Origin: Galeopsis tetrahit
Taxonomy: Eukaryota > Streptophyta > Magnoliopsida > Lamiales > Lamiaceae
Direction of reading: 5' to 3'
DNA: 64,000 nucleotides
NCBI GenBank assembly: GCA_963675135.1
Contig: OY776131.1
Coordinates: forward strand, 37,223,381-37,287,380
Position numbers and translations under genes: made by a program
In this document: one piece after another, positions 47,430 to 58,722 of the stretch
How the letters are laid out: each line of letters opens with the position of its first letter
Position numbering within the stretch: position 1 is the stretch's first letter
The notes under the pieces: model-generated
What the model saw: only the letters and a program-made list of their open reading frames with translations
Told to the model about the DNA's origin: nothing
Database searches by the model: none

Positions 47430-49128
47430 AATCTCTGTGACGCCGTCCTCTGCAGCCGACAACACCGCCCGCCGTATCGAGCTCACTGTCGCGCCGCCGC
47501 CTCTGTGATCGGCGCCGCCACTTGTTGCCCTTACCGTTGACGCCGCTCCGAGCCTGTTGTTCAGCCCCGTCCGCCGCGTCGAGGCCCCTCCACGTGCAGC
47601 CTCCACCGCCCGCCGCGTCGCGCTCCCCATCGCCGCCGCCGTGCAGCCTCCCGTTCCATCGCTGTAAGTTTTTTTTTTTTTGGGGGGGGGGGAGAGAGGT
47701 ACATTTGATTTTTTTTTCTCCCTGTTTTGTGCCGTGCCGCCTGCTGCTGTTGTCATCAGAGGGTAAGTTTTTGGGGAGAGAGAGTCGTAGGTTGTGTGAG
47801 GTGGGTGAGAAGGGTTAATTAGTTTTATTCTGCAGGTGGGTTAATTGTTTTTAATTTATTTGTTGATCGTGGGCTCAATGGCTTTGAGGCTAGTTAATTA
47901 TTTTTTAATTTAATTAAGTTGTGGGCTTTATTGTTTATCCCTTTTCTTTGGTGTTATAGCAATAACTTAATTAGATTAGGGATTGAAATTATGTATTTTG
48001 ATATGTGCTAGTTGTTTGCCCATTTTCTGTTCGTGAGTTGCTCCTGGAATTGATTGGCTTTTGCTAAATAATTGGAATTAATCAGTGCTTAATCTGTTTT
48101 ATTTATCCAGTAATATTTGGTTAGAAATTGTGGTCTAGATATTTGTTTCAGATTAATCTTGGTTATTTGTCTTGATGGAAAAAGACAGTAGTATAATTAT
48201 TTATGTGGCACTCGTGGTTGATGCGGTGATTCGAGATCCTTACCTAGGGTCTCGCTCTGGTATGACAGTTAAAAAACTCATTCTTTTACTGCATTTGTAG
48301 TGTAGCCCCTGGTCGGGGATTATGTGATTGGGTTTGTGTGCTGTAGATTTTAGGATGTCTTTGTGAGTCATGTTTCTTTGTGATTTTATTTACGTCTTTG
48401 CGTATTGTAAATGTTATTGCTTCCGCTTGTCCTCTGTGATATGTTCTTTGTGGTTAGTTTATCCTTTGTGCTTAGTGTCTTGGTGTATTTATATTTGTGA
48501 GGTTTCTTTGTGCAATTTTTATTAATTGTCTTGGTGGTTAATTGCTTGGTGGATGTTGTTTGCTTCCTGCAATCTCTTTATGTTGCTATGTGATTTTCTT
48601 TGTGATGCATGAGTAGATGATGGGCCAGTGGGAAAGTGGGGGAATGGTTGCATGATTATACTTGTGGGTTCCGTGGGAATTATGAGTATATGTTTATATG
48701 TATGTGTGTTATACATGACTTCATACATTGTGGTTTCATGTTTTTCCCCCTACCCCATTTTCATCTAGTTGCATGTTTATTTGTTTCTTTGTGTTTGGAG
48801 ATCATTCCTAGTAAGGTGGAGTGATTTTGTCTTTGTGAGCTATGTATACGTTATGATATCATGTCTTTGTGCCTTTGTGTGAATCTTTGTGAATGCTTTG
48901 TGTGAGGTGGAGCTTGTCTTTGTATTTCTCTTTGTGAATGCTTCGAGTGAGGTGGAGCATTGTCTTTGTGTTTTTTCTTTGTGGACTAACTTCTACGTAC
49001 GTAGACAATTTTTGTGTTTTCTTTGTGTGTGTTGTCTTTTGCAGGTACGTGGAAGTGGGTTGGGCGATGATGACAAAATTGTTTATGGATTGTGGATTGT
49101 AGTTGGGGATGAGCAAAAAGGTGGAGAA
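47430..49128 (+). other. Internal region of the small LTR element
   Basis: A GC-rich CCGCCG leader (47440-47660), poly-T/poly-G near 47670-47690, then T/G-rich DNA in which CTTTGTG recurs many times between about 48350 and 49030. No gag, pol or captured gene was recognised. Confidence 0.6.
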
Positions 49129-49436
49129 TGTTGGGATTTAGCCCAAGTGTGGTTTTGGCCATTGGGCCTACACACAAGGGCCCAACTTATTGTTGCCCTA
49201 ACTCTATTCTTGGCAGCCTTCCCATATATTGAGTCACCCTCTCCATTAACAATAAGACGAGACGAGGACGCGTGACATAAACGTGAGATTGGAGAGTGAG
49301 AGACCAATAAGGGTGAAGTGCTACCCATCTTAGTGTTTGGTTATCTCCACTATATCCTGGTACAATCCCGACACGTGTCTGAGCCCGTCTAAGTGACACG
49401 AGTACGAGTGACGGCCGGCGGCATCGAAACCCAACA
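49129..49436 (+). repeat. 3' LTR of the small LTR element (uninterrupted)
   Basis: 308 bp, TGTTGGG...CCCAACA. It shows the empty site of the TIR element that interrupts the 5' LTR. Confidence 0.88.
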
Positions 49437-50689
49437 AAAACCTTACCATTGGCGGCGAAAGTTAGCTAGGATAGATTAGTTTGGAGGTTCACGAAGAATG
49501 GGTATTATACTACTAGTTCAGGCTACGTGAACGGTCATGCTCAGGAGGAATGACTTGATGATGTTAGAGTGCAGGGTGGGTGTTGGAAGTGGGTATGGGC
49601 TTTGAATGTTGCTTCCAAGATCAGGGTCTTCTTGTGGCGTATATTTCACGATATTCTACCTACGAACGTCAATCTAATTTGTCGTTTATGGATGTGGATC
49701 CGATGTGCTTGGGGTGTGATGGGAAGATTGAGACAGTGGAGCATATATGTTAGGCGTGATTCTAGTTGGGCTCGTAATTTATGTTAGGTGGCGAGCTTCA
49801 CTGACTTTGGGGTGCCGGAGCAGTCGTTGGGTTCCTGGGTTATGACGACACTTGATCAGGCTCGGGATGAGGATCAGCGCAATATGTGCGTGGTCCTGTT
49901 GTGGTTTGTTTGGTATGCGCGCAATTCACGTGTTTTTCGGCACATAGAGTTCCCTCAACAACGGGTAATATTGCAAATGGCAGATGAATATTTGGCTGAG
50001 TTTAGGAAAGGGGCCGTCAACATGCCACAAAACCGGGTGCGACAACAACAAAGTGGTGTATGGACTCCGCCGGTGGGGGCTGCTGTGAAATTAAACACGG
50101 ATGCATCTGTTAGACGGAATATGGGGGTTGCTCTTGGTGGAGTTGTTTGCGATGGACAGGGGGTAATGCAATGGTGTTTTGCGCAACACTGTGATATTAG
50201 TTGGGAGGTTGAGGTGGCTGAGGCAGCTATTGTTCGAAAGGGATTACAATGGGCGCTGGCGAATGGGGTGGAGTCGGTGGTTGTGGAATTGGAATCTCAA
50301 ATTGTCATTAATGCTTTAAGGGAACCAAGGCCAAATCTTTCTTACTTTGGAGGCTTGGTCCGGGATATTTTACGTTTGAGTGAGAGCTTTGACTTCATTC
50401 GTTCTCATGGACTCGGAGAACATGTAAGAGGGTGGCTCATTGTTTAGCTATGTTTGGTTTTTCATGTTATACCGAGTTTGTTTCGGATTTTGTACACATA
50501 TGCTCATATTGAGCCGAATGTTCTTGTCGATTTATTGGCCGCTTAATACATTTTACTTTCCCTAAAAAAAAAATTTATATATAAATATATATATTTAAAA
50601 TTTACAATTTCATAAATTTTGTTAAGTGTATAATAAATTTGACTAATGAATAAATATTATGGAAGTTAAATACCCATCCCTTTTTCCCC

Positions 50690-50755
50690 CTCCCATGACT
50701 CGAACCCAGGACCTAAGGCCTAGGTAGTGGTGCTCTACCACTTGAGCTATCCCAC
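50690..50755 (-). mobile_element. tRNA-derived SINE head
   Basis: On the minus strand: GTGGGATAGCTCAAGTGG (A box, with GCTC/GAGC D stem) and CCTGGGTTCGAGTCATGG (B box). The anticodon and T stems do not pair, so it is not a working tRNA. Confidence 0.5.
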
Positions 50756-51369
50756 TTTGTCTAAAAATAAATTGTTGATAAATTGTGAAATATCATTTCC
50801 ATATGACAAATGTTTTATTTCTATATCAATAACATAATAAAATAATTGACCAAATTAATGTTAAATTTGAAAATTATGAAACTAATTAATATCTTTGACT
50901 TATTTCAAAACTCACTAATTACATAGTTAATTAATACCTATAATTACATAGCTAATTAATACATGTATACTATCATTTTTGTCGAAAAATTAAAATTCCG
51001 GTCAAATAGTCCAATTTACACCATTTAAGTCTAAAAAGTAGAAATTAATAATTAAAAAAATTGACAATCCCATTAAAGAAAATTAAAATCTCATTAAATT
51101 TTATAAATTGTGTAAAATAATAATTAAAAATTCTAAAAAAATATTCTACAATTCTAAAAATCTGAAAAATGTGTAAATTAAATATAATATATTTCTAAAA
51201 AACCTCATTAAAAACTTGAAAATCTCATAAAAATATAAAATTCTAAAAAAAAAAAAAACTATAAATTAAAATTTTAAAAATGTTAAAAATAAAAAAAATC
51301 TACAATTCTACAAATTAATTCTAAAAACCACATTAAAATGAAAATAAAAGGTAGATAATATAAAAGAAA

Positions 51370-52720
51370 AGAAATGTAGGACCATAAGCTCACATGTCGA
51401 GCCAGAGGCCGGAGCGCCATTAAAACCTTGCCTAGGAAAACCCTTCTTAGGGACAAAACTCAAGTCAAGGAAAAATGTACGCTCTTCTAAGGATCAATGT
51501 CTATAAAAAACAGAGTACATATCATTGTGCATGAATGAGAGTAAAAAGTTTGGGGGGTAACCCCTCCAGACACAGTCAAGGCCTGTTTTGGCCTTTGCGT
51601 CCGCCGCCTGATTGGCCTCTCTAAAGACATGTGAGTATCTGATGTGCATGTCCTGCGTAAGAGGGTGAATCTGGCTCCAAGTCCCTACAGACGCCAAGGA
51701 AGTCCTGGAACTCTTAAAAGTGTTAATCGTGAGGACCGAATCCGATTCAATCTAAAGGAAGTGCCAGCCCTGATCATGTGCATACTTGATGGCCATAAGA
51801 GCAGCAACCAGCTCAGCTTCAGGGGAAGGCCCCAACCCACCTTAGTGGCAATTGCAGCCACGAAGAATCCCCTGAAAGTCTTAAAGATCGCCCCTGCATG
51901 TAGATTACCCGGGGAAGAAGAAGCATTGTCGTCCGTGTTAACCTTACACCAACTCGGGTCCGGCGGAAACCATATCACATGAGAACCCTGTCTCGTCGGT
52001 CTATTTCTGCTCGAGACACCAAGAGCCCTAGCAGTCAGCAGATCCTGAACCGTGCCGTCAGAATAGCCCCTAACTATGTTGTTGGTCTCCCTAATGCCAG
52101 AATTAATTTGCGCCATACATCTCTTGACAGATGGCGAAACTCCGTAAAAAATCACTATGTTCTGCAGAGTCCAAATGACCTAAATAGTAGTGACGAAGCC
52201 CACTCGCCAAAGCTCCAAAGACTGCGGACCCAACTGAACATTGATGTCCTGAAGGAATATGTCTAAAAATTGTGGATCGTGACCCCAAACATGTTAGTCA
52301 AGTTGCTTAGAATCACCAAAGTGAACGGACAATGGGCAAGCAGATGGTCAAGCGACTTAGAATCTCTGCGGCACATAACACAAATCGATGGACCCTGAAC
52401 CCCAAAAGATGAAAGCCATTCTGCCGTGGCCAGCTTGCCCGAAATTGCTCTCCAAATCGCAGTGGAACGACACATGGGAATGAAGGAGCCCCAAATCTAT
52501 GACGCCCAACTGATCCTGAGCAGTGGTGATCTCATCAAATCATATGCCATGCTGGAAGAGAGTTCCGCTTAAAGGGAGCCCTCCCAAATGCTTCTGTCAG
52601 GTCCCCTAATCACCGTGATCTGCAGGATATCTCTGACAATCTCCGTAAACCCCGTGATAAAGCAAAATGAATTTGGGACGATTCCACAGTCGATCAAGGC
52701 ACGAAAATTCTATAGTTCTA
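51370..52720 (-). pseudogene. LINE ORF2 3' fragment (zf-RVT and RNase H)
   Basis: Minus strand. At 52475-52263: STAIWRAISGKLATAEWLSS and CVMCRRDSKSLDHLLAHCPF (zf-RVT). At 52155-51494: WCKVNTDDNASSSPGNLHAG and HVFREANQAADAKAKTGLD (RVT_3 RNase H), in more than one frame. The 3' UTR (51370-51480) ends in the tail shared with the ORF1-only elements. 5'-truncated; reverse transcriptase is absent. Confidence 0.75.
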
Positions 52721-52858
52721 CAATTCTGAAATATTAATACTTTTTATCATTCTTATAAGATTTTTAGAATTTTTAATCTACACATTTTTAATATATTAAT
52801 GAGATTTTTAGAGTTTCTTAATTTTTAAATTACACATTATCCGATTTTTTAAATTGTA

Positions 52859-53070
52859 CTCCCTCCGTCCCAGTGAAAGCTACCCAACTTTCCTTTTTTG
52901 TTCGTTCCAATGAAAGCTACCCATTCCTTTTTTGGTAACTATTCTCTCACACATTTTATTATATTCTTCTCCCTCTCAATCACATCACCTCTAATACATC
53001 TACTTATTATATTAGTATTTCTTAACCTCTGTGCCTGGAGCTCGGGGAGCTTTCTCCGGGACGGAGGGAG
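52859..53070. mobile_element. Stowaway MITE
   Basis: Starts CTCCCTCCGTCCCAGTGAAA and ends CCGGGACGGAGGGAG, with TA on both sides. Inserted in the right arm of the foldback. Confidence 0.85.
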
Positions 53071-53404
53071 TAGAATTTTTTGTTTTTATTTTACACATTT
53101 TATAATTTTTAATGAGGTATTTTAAATTTTATTTTACACATTTTATAGTTTTTAATTTTAATGAGATTTTCGGATTTTTAATGGGATTTTTTTTAAAAAA
53201 AAATAATTTTAATTTTTAAACTTAAAGAATGTAAATTAGACTATTTGGCCGGGATCCCAATTTATTTCTCACATTCCGGTGAGTTTGAAAATTTAAACAT
53301 TTTAATAAAATAAAAAATTTACAAATCTATACATGTTTCAAACAATTACGTCACTTTTTGATTAAAGACTTGAACACAGAATTTTACAGATTTTCTTAAT
53401 CATG

Positions 53405-53550
53405 TATTTAGAGTGGTTCCCTTTTCCTTGACTACGGCTTTATCCCTAAGGAGGGCTTTCCATAGCAAGGTTTTTAATGGGGCTCCGGTCTCATGAACGT
53501 GTTGTGCTCATCTGACTTTAGGCTCTCTTTTTTATATAAGATCTGATTTT
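53405..53550 (+). repeat. LINE-like 3' UTR tail
   Basis: CCTTGACTACGGCTTTATCC, GGGCTTTCCATAGCAAGG, TTTTTAATGGGGCTCC resembles the 3' UTR of the LINE at 51370 (TTGACTTGAGTTTTGTCCCT, CCTAGGCAAGG on its strand). No coding part is attached. Confidence 0.5.
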
Positions 53551-53599
53551 CTCTCAAACATTTTTTTAATTAATTAATAAATTCAAATATATTATAAAT

Positions 53600-53700
53600 T
53601 TATTTAGTTGGCCTAGTGGTGTAGGCGACGTAGGAGTGTGCTCGCTCTAGTTCTCAGGATCGAAACCCCTAAGGTGCAAACAATTTATATGAATTTATAA
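53600..53700 (+). mobile_element. SINE fragment
   Basis: GGCCTAGTGGTGTAGGCGAC (A-box-like), GGATCGAAACCCC (B-box-like), AAGGTGCAAACAATT. Same family as the SINE in MRL1 intron 6. Confidence 0.55.
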
Positions 53701-53748
53701 TAGACATCAACAATCCAATTTCCAATAGCAACTATGATCTTAAATTCT

Positions 53749-53838
53749 TAACAAGTTTTCGGAACACAAAAGACTCAAGTTTTCGGAACACAAAACAAGT
53801 TCTTAACAAGTTTTCGGAACACAAAACAAGTTTTCCAA
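53749..53838. repeat. Short tandem repeat
   Basis: Three copies of CAAGTTTTCGGAACACAAAA with small spacers, then a partial fourth. Confidence 0.8.
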
Positions 53839-54776
53839 TAGCAACTATTCAATATCCTCGTCAATATATATAGGCAAAAAGAATCAGAAAAATACTTTTT
53901 CTTACACAAATTATAGTGCTTTTTAGTATTTTTGTGAAAAATTAAGACCAAAAGATGACCAAGAAAACATTAACAAGCTTATTCGAATTCTAAATACAGT
54001 TTGTAACTATCCAAAAAGAGAAAATATACAGTGAATACACTTGATTTTGTGGCATTATTATTATCTAATATCACACATATGTTAAAAAATAATGGCATCC
54101 AGTTTCATTTTATCAACTGACCAACTAAATGGAAAAAAAAAAAAACACAGAATTACTGCTCTACTTATATATGGAAAGAAGCCGACTGCTTCCACAATGC
54201 AATCCAACATCTACGGAAGCCAGAAATTGCACGTGCACATTTCAAATATAATAACTACTGCAAGTTACACAAATGCAGCATTGTAGCCTTAAGTTACTGG
54301 AAAGCAAAGTACGTCTAGCACGACAACTAGATCCAACAAGCCAACGACAAAATGCTATCATTCACGTGCTACAAAATGGTGTGCATTTACACTTAAAGTG
54401 TCCAAAATCCTCATGCCATGCCCTTAAGTTAACAACCAACTTTAATGAAACAGAGCACAAATTGTAAGTACAAACGGAAACGAGAATAGATGCTTTGCGT
54501 ACACAGTCAAACCGTATAACAGATTTGTACGACATCCAATTTGCATACATCATTTACTTATTATAATTAGACGACAAATTGCTATAGGCAAACCAAACCA
54601 ACGAATAAGCAAGTAACTTTATTGAAACAGAGAACCAATTGTTAAAGTTATGCTTCTACGCATCATTAACCATTATTCAGCAGATTACTAGAAAAGTTAT
54701 GTTTTGCTACACTAACATCCAAAAAGGGCCTACACAACTCTTACTAAACTGCATAGAAAGAAAACATTAATTCTCA

Positions 54777-56441
54777 TCACTCACTAGCAGCAGCATCTGG
54801 AAGATTGCGAAGATAATCAGCAAGGCTATCGAACAAAACCTCTCCATCCATTTCATCATCATCCCCACTCCCCTGGCTCGTCCCCACAGCAGGCAACTCA
54901 AATCCATCGATGATCTCCACATCCAGATCTATGCCGAAATTTGGTGCATACTTCTCAGCAGGCTGATCCACAGCCACTTGTGTTATCGCCAATCCGTTTG
55001 AAGATCCAACAGCATTTTCAATAACCATACAACCTGGATCCTCCTCCTCCTCCTCCTTATCATCATCACTTGACAGTAGCTCGACAACAGCCTTCGCTCC
55101 ACTAGCCTCTCCCGAAGCAGCAACATTGCTAGGACCAGCACCGTTTTGTTTATTCCAGGCTTCTATTGAGGCCCCGAATGGAGAAGTGCCCCAGCACGCG
55201 TAGTAGGTCTGATCATTGATCATTTGTGGTGGTGATATAATCTCCACTGCTTGAAATGCTTTTCTACAGGTCTGGCATTTCATAGCAAGATTAGAAAATG
55301 TTTCAGGATACTGGTGCACATAAAAGCAGTATGGGCACACAGTCCAGAAAGTTACTTTTTGTGAGTCAGACTCATCAGGCCTCTTCTCCTCCTCTACGGC
55401 TTTTTCAGATGAATGATTCAGAAGCGGCTGATTCTCTAAAACGGGCAATTGCTGATTATTTTCCAGAGGAGCAGAAACCACAGTACCATCAGAATCCGAA
55501 CTACTTTCTTGTCTCATAAGATTAAGAATCTCAGACAATGGCTTCATATCCTCCTCAGATAATTCAGGGAGGAATAGCAAATTGTCATAAGCATTGGAAA
55601 TCGTAGTTGGCTCTGGTCCCCGGGTCGACCCACCAACCACTTGCTGTTGTTGGGCTTGCACCGGAACAGGGGCTGCAACAGAGTATGTCATGCCTGGCTG
55701 AGGTTGTTGTTGGGCTTGCACTGATGGGGATGCACCAAAGTATGTGGGACCCATAATTGGAAGAGGTAACCGGGTCGACCCGCCAACAAAACCGGGTTGT
55801 TGGGCATGGGTCAAACCCCCAATTGTTGGGAATCCGGGGACCAGAGTTGGCTGGGGCCATTGTTGGGCATGCGGATGGGGTAGCCGGGTCGGAGCATAAT
55901 TAATGCGGGTGGTGGCAACGCCATGCGCCAGAGCGAATGAGCCGTGAGCACGATTAAGATGTAAGGCGACGATTGGATCATTAATCGGGGGTAGCTGAGG
56001 CGGAACATTTAAGCCATGTTCGCTATCATAAATGGATTTCCGCATCGGGTCGGAAAGAATAGCCCAAGCGTTGCTGACGAGGTGAACGGCCCGGTCGGCA
56101 AACGGGAACCGGTTCCGCTGCGGGTTGAGAATGTAGATCAAGGAGTAGTAGTGGTTGGTAACTAGCTGGGGGTCCCGGCCCTGAGCCGGCGATATCCCGA
56201 GGATCGCGTACCAGTCGAGTTGATTTGTCACCGTCCGGCGCTGGCCCGCGAGGAGCGTGTCCGCAATAATGACGATGTCGTTGACGGCACACGAGAGCCT
56301 CGGGTCGATGTTACGTGCGCGTATGGCGCACGTCCGACAAGCCGAAAAGTCGTGGTTCTTTAGCATCCCCTCCGCGTTGGTCAACCATCGGAAAGCCTCG
56401 GACGAGCGGTGGATGGCGGCGGCGTAATAAGTGTTTGCCAT
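54777..56441 (-). CDS. J-like protein with C-terminal zinc ribbon (intronless)
   Basis: 554 residues, one open frame. The N-terminal 1-70 is the helical region found in large plant J proteins (AFRWLTNAEGML, CRTCAIRARNIDPRL). Residues 76-140 form a J domain (DWYAILGISPAQGRDP, ADRAVHLVSNAWAILSDPMR). The HPD tripeptide that stimulates Hsp70 ATPase is replaced by NPQ (106-108), so canonical co-chaperone activity is unlikely and J-like protein is the better label. A Pro/Gln-rich middle with repeated QAQQQ and GGSTR blocks follows. A zinc ribbon lies at 369-392 (CPYC, CQTC), then an acidic run (DDDKEEEEED). Similar plant proteins are annotated only as DnaJ-domain proteins. A CT-rich 5' leader with GA repeats precedes the ATG; this start fits the family N-terminus. 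Confidence 0.88.
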   Translation of the reverse strand: MANTYYAAAIHRSSEAFRWLTNAEGMLKNHDFSACRTCAIRARNIDPRLSCAVNDIVIIADTLLAGQRRTVTNQLDWYAILGISPAQGRDPQLVTNHYYSLIYILNPQRNRFPFADRAVHLVSNAWAILSDPMRKSIYDSEHGLNVPPQLPPINDPIVALHLNRAHGSFALAHGVATTRINYAPTRLPHPHAQQWPQPTLVPGFPTIGGLTHAQQPGFVGGSTRLPLPIMGPTYFGASPSVQAQQQPQPGMTYSVAAPVPVQAQQQQVVGGSTRGPEPTTISNAYDNLLFLPELSEEDMKPLSEILNLMRQESSSDSDGTVVSAPLENNQQLPVLENQPLLNHSSEKAVEEEKRPDESDSQKVTFWTVCPYCFYVHQYPETFSNLAMKCQTCRKAFQAVEIISPPQMINDQTYYACWGTSPFGASIEAWNKQNGAGPSNVAASGEASGAKAVVELLSSDDDKEEEEEDPGCMVIENAVGSSNGLAITQVAVDQPAEKYAPNFGIDLDVEIIDGFELPAVGTSQGSGDDDEMDGEVLFDSLADYLRNLPDAAASE

Positions 56442-56819
56442 TTTTATTTAATTGAGAGAGAGGGGGTTTCAAAGTGAGCTAGTGAGAGTGAGAGTGAATG
56501 AGAATGGGGAAAGGTAGATAAAAGGGAAGAGTAAGGGTGTGAAAGGACTAAAATGGGCATGGCGTTTGGGCAAAAACAGCAGGATAGAAAGGGTAGGAAA
56601 GGAAAGAAAAATTGTGGTTGCCTGGCGAGTAATTCCAAAATGGAGCTGGCCTTTTGCACGTTTGCACAAAATATGACTTTTATAAATTTGCAATTTTTAA
56701 TAAATAAGATGCTGCGCATCTGCCAAAACACACAAACCACCTTCTCTATTTCTAGCCACCTTTTTCCTTTGGCTTTTAATGAAAAAGTAATATTTCAAGG
56801 AAAATTCCAATGCCAGTAA

Positions 56820-58708
56820 TCCTCTCTTTTTCTTTTTAATTTTCCAACTTATTAATGATATTGAAATATAAAATTAATTAATAAAACATTATTTTAATTA
56901 TAATTGTGCCTACCAAATGCATTATTTAAATATGAGAAAATCAATATTTATCAATTAATGTAAAAAAATTATTAGGTAGAAGTTGAGTGATAAATACAAA
57001 GGAATAAAATGTACAAAATTTATAACTGTCTTCTACCATAATTTGTCCTTTTTCAATACCACAAATTTCCTTTTTCTTTTTTCTTATTTTTTTTGGGAAA
57101 TTAAATATAGCATCTTAATAAATTATGTAAAACACACAAATCATAATTAAAACAGCTAATAAGAAAATTAAATTCAAGAAAATCTATAATTAAGAAAAAG
57201 GACAAAGTTACAAAAGCACCTCCTAACTAATTTTGAAAAAGCATTGCAGTAGCGCAGAAAATCAAAATGGAGCTATTGATGATTTTTCCGTTTCATCTTC
57301 TGACACAGATATAAAGTAGGAAGAAATTTTAAACTGGATCATTAAGTAAAACAAAATATATCACGTAAAAAAAATCAAATTACGCTTAGAGTTGATTCGT
57401 GTTTAATTCGAAGTTGATATAATAAACAATTGAATAAGCTCAAAGCAAAATCTTAGAACTTGATAAACTAAATTTAATTTGATGTCGAGTGTGACAGCTT
57501 AAGATTTAATCAAAAGAGAAAAAAGAATTGACGAAAATTTAAATCGATGAAATAAATAAAAAAAGATAACCGAATGTGAAATATCAAATATTAATCTATA
57601 GTCAATTATCACAATATATTGTATTATACGCACTTACTTATATTAACCCGGCCTACTTCTTTTTTTTTTAAATAATTAGATTGATGAATTTTGATTAAAA
57701 TAATCTATAGTTCATAAAAAAAAAAATGTCTCCTCCTCATACAACATTTTTTCACACGTTGGTAATCCTTTGTAACACAGCGCGCGCATTTTAATTAATT
57801 CTATTTAATTCGTTGTAATCATGGTAAATTCTCTTGTGTGATACGGTGTATGAGATGAGTTGAAAGCATATTTATTAAATTAAATTAAATATATTCTTAT
57901 CACTCATTTTTAAATTACCTTAATTTTGTATGCATCATGAACCAATGAATTTTACAATGATTGTGATACCACCTAAATGGAAGAATGTGTGGGCATGTAT
58001 AAACAAATATGCTTAAATTATACAGTACATCTCTAGCTATAGCTCTCTACTACTCCTGCAATAATAGTGAATTACAGTATCTTTAATTATAGATAATTAA
58101 TTATTTTTAAAAAATGGTTTAAATGTTAAAAGTTAAAAGTTAATTTTTTAATGAAGGTCAACTTCTGTGGATTAACATGATCAAATACTATACTGAATGG
58201 AGATCGCAAATTTTAAAATAAGGAAATTAACTTTTAATTTATAATAAGTGCAACAAAATTAATACTCCTCTAATATTAATCAGTAGTCAATATCAATCCT
58301 CTTTTTTATTTAAAATCCCAGCTGACTCTTTGTGTGGATTTGAATAAATTAATGTTCAGATTATATCCATGGATAAAAATTAAGGTCTTAATTAATAGTT
58401 AATACTTGATTTGAGGATTTCAAAAGGGCTAAAATAGTACACAAAAACTTATATGAACTATTTCATATATGAATTAATTAGTTAATTAAGGTAAATTGAG
58501 ATAAAAATTCACAAGTAAATTATGACCAATTAACAATTTTTTAATACTATCATTAAGTATATTTTATATGTGAAATATTTCGCACAAGTGTTACTCTAAA
58601 TATATTAACGAAATATACATACACGAATACGCAGTATATTCTTTGAGACTCTGTAGTAGTTGTTATTATAATATATAATCACATAGGGTAAATACATTTA
58701 TTTACCAG
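56820..58708. other. AT-rich intergenic DNA
   Basis: No gene, RNA or clear element. Upstream flank of the J-like gene. Confidence 0.65.
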
Positions 58709-58722
58709 TTTTCTATTTTTGA

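Larger units (their letters stand above)
43663..49436 (+). mobile_element. Small non-coding LTR retrotransposon with nested insertions
   Basis: 5' LTR 43663-44896 (with a 954-bp insertion) and 3' LTR 49129-49436, both starting TGTTGGGATTTAGCCC; the 3' LTR ends CCCAACA. A PBS follows the 5' LTR and a purine run (AAAAAGGTGGAGAA) precedes the 3' LTR. AAAAC at 43658-43662 and 49437-49441 is the target duplication. Removing the insertions leaves about 2.4 kb with no gag or pol: a TRIM/LARD-like non-autonomous element. The 5' LTR lacks blocks of 10 and 20 bp present in the 3' LTR. Confidence 0.9.
42530..50573 (+). pseudogene. LINE (L1-like) ORF2 remnant split by an LTR element
   Basis: Two blocks of one LINE: 42530-43662 and 49442-50573. 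The first gives reverse transcriptase (RLGDPLSPFLFVF; the catalytic FADD appears as FANDT at about 42762) and the region after RT (AGKITLVKSVIQSIPTYLMT, NPNFTWRSVL). The second gives a zf-RVT segment (SKIRVFLWRIFHDILPTNVN) and an RNase H domain (NTDASVRRNMG, VAEAAIVRKGLQWAL, VVELESQIVINAL). It ends in an A run at 50564-50573. Endonuclease and the RT start are missing, so it is 5'-truncated, and several in-frame stops are present (e.g. TGA at 42727). The reading resumes across the LTR element. Confidence 0.82.
50985..53290. mobile_element. Long inverted-repeat (foldback) element with a LINE fragment in its loop
   Basis: The left arm (about 50985-51350) starts CCGGTCAAATAGTCCAATTT; the right arm, read in reverse from about 53280, starts CCGGCCAAATAGTCTAATTT. 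Both continue with TTTAAGT, AATCCCATTAA, TCTCATTAA and TGTGTAAA motifs. The right arm is split by the Stowaway at 52859-53070. Imperfect but over 300 bp per arm. Confidence 0.55.

Noticed and set aside
50690..50755. Possible functional tRNA gene (minus strand)
   Set aside because: A and B boxes are present but anticodon and T stems do not pair; better read as a SINE head.
54092..54553. Short frames downstream of the J-like gene
   Set aside because: No homology, poor composition; more likely 3' UTR or intergenic.
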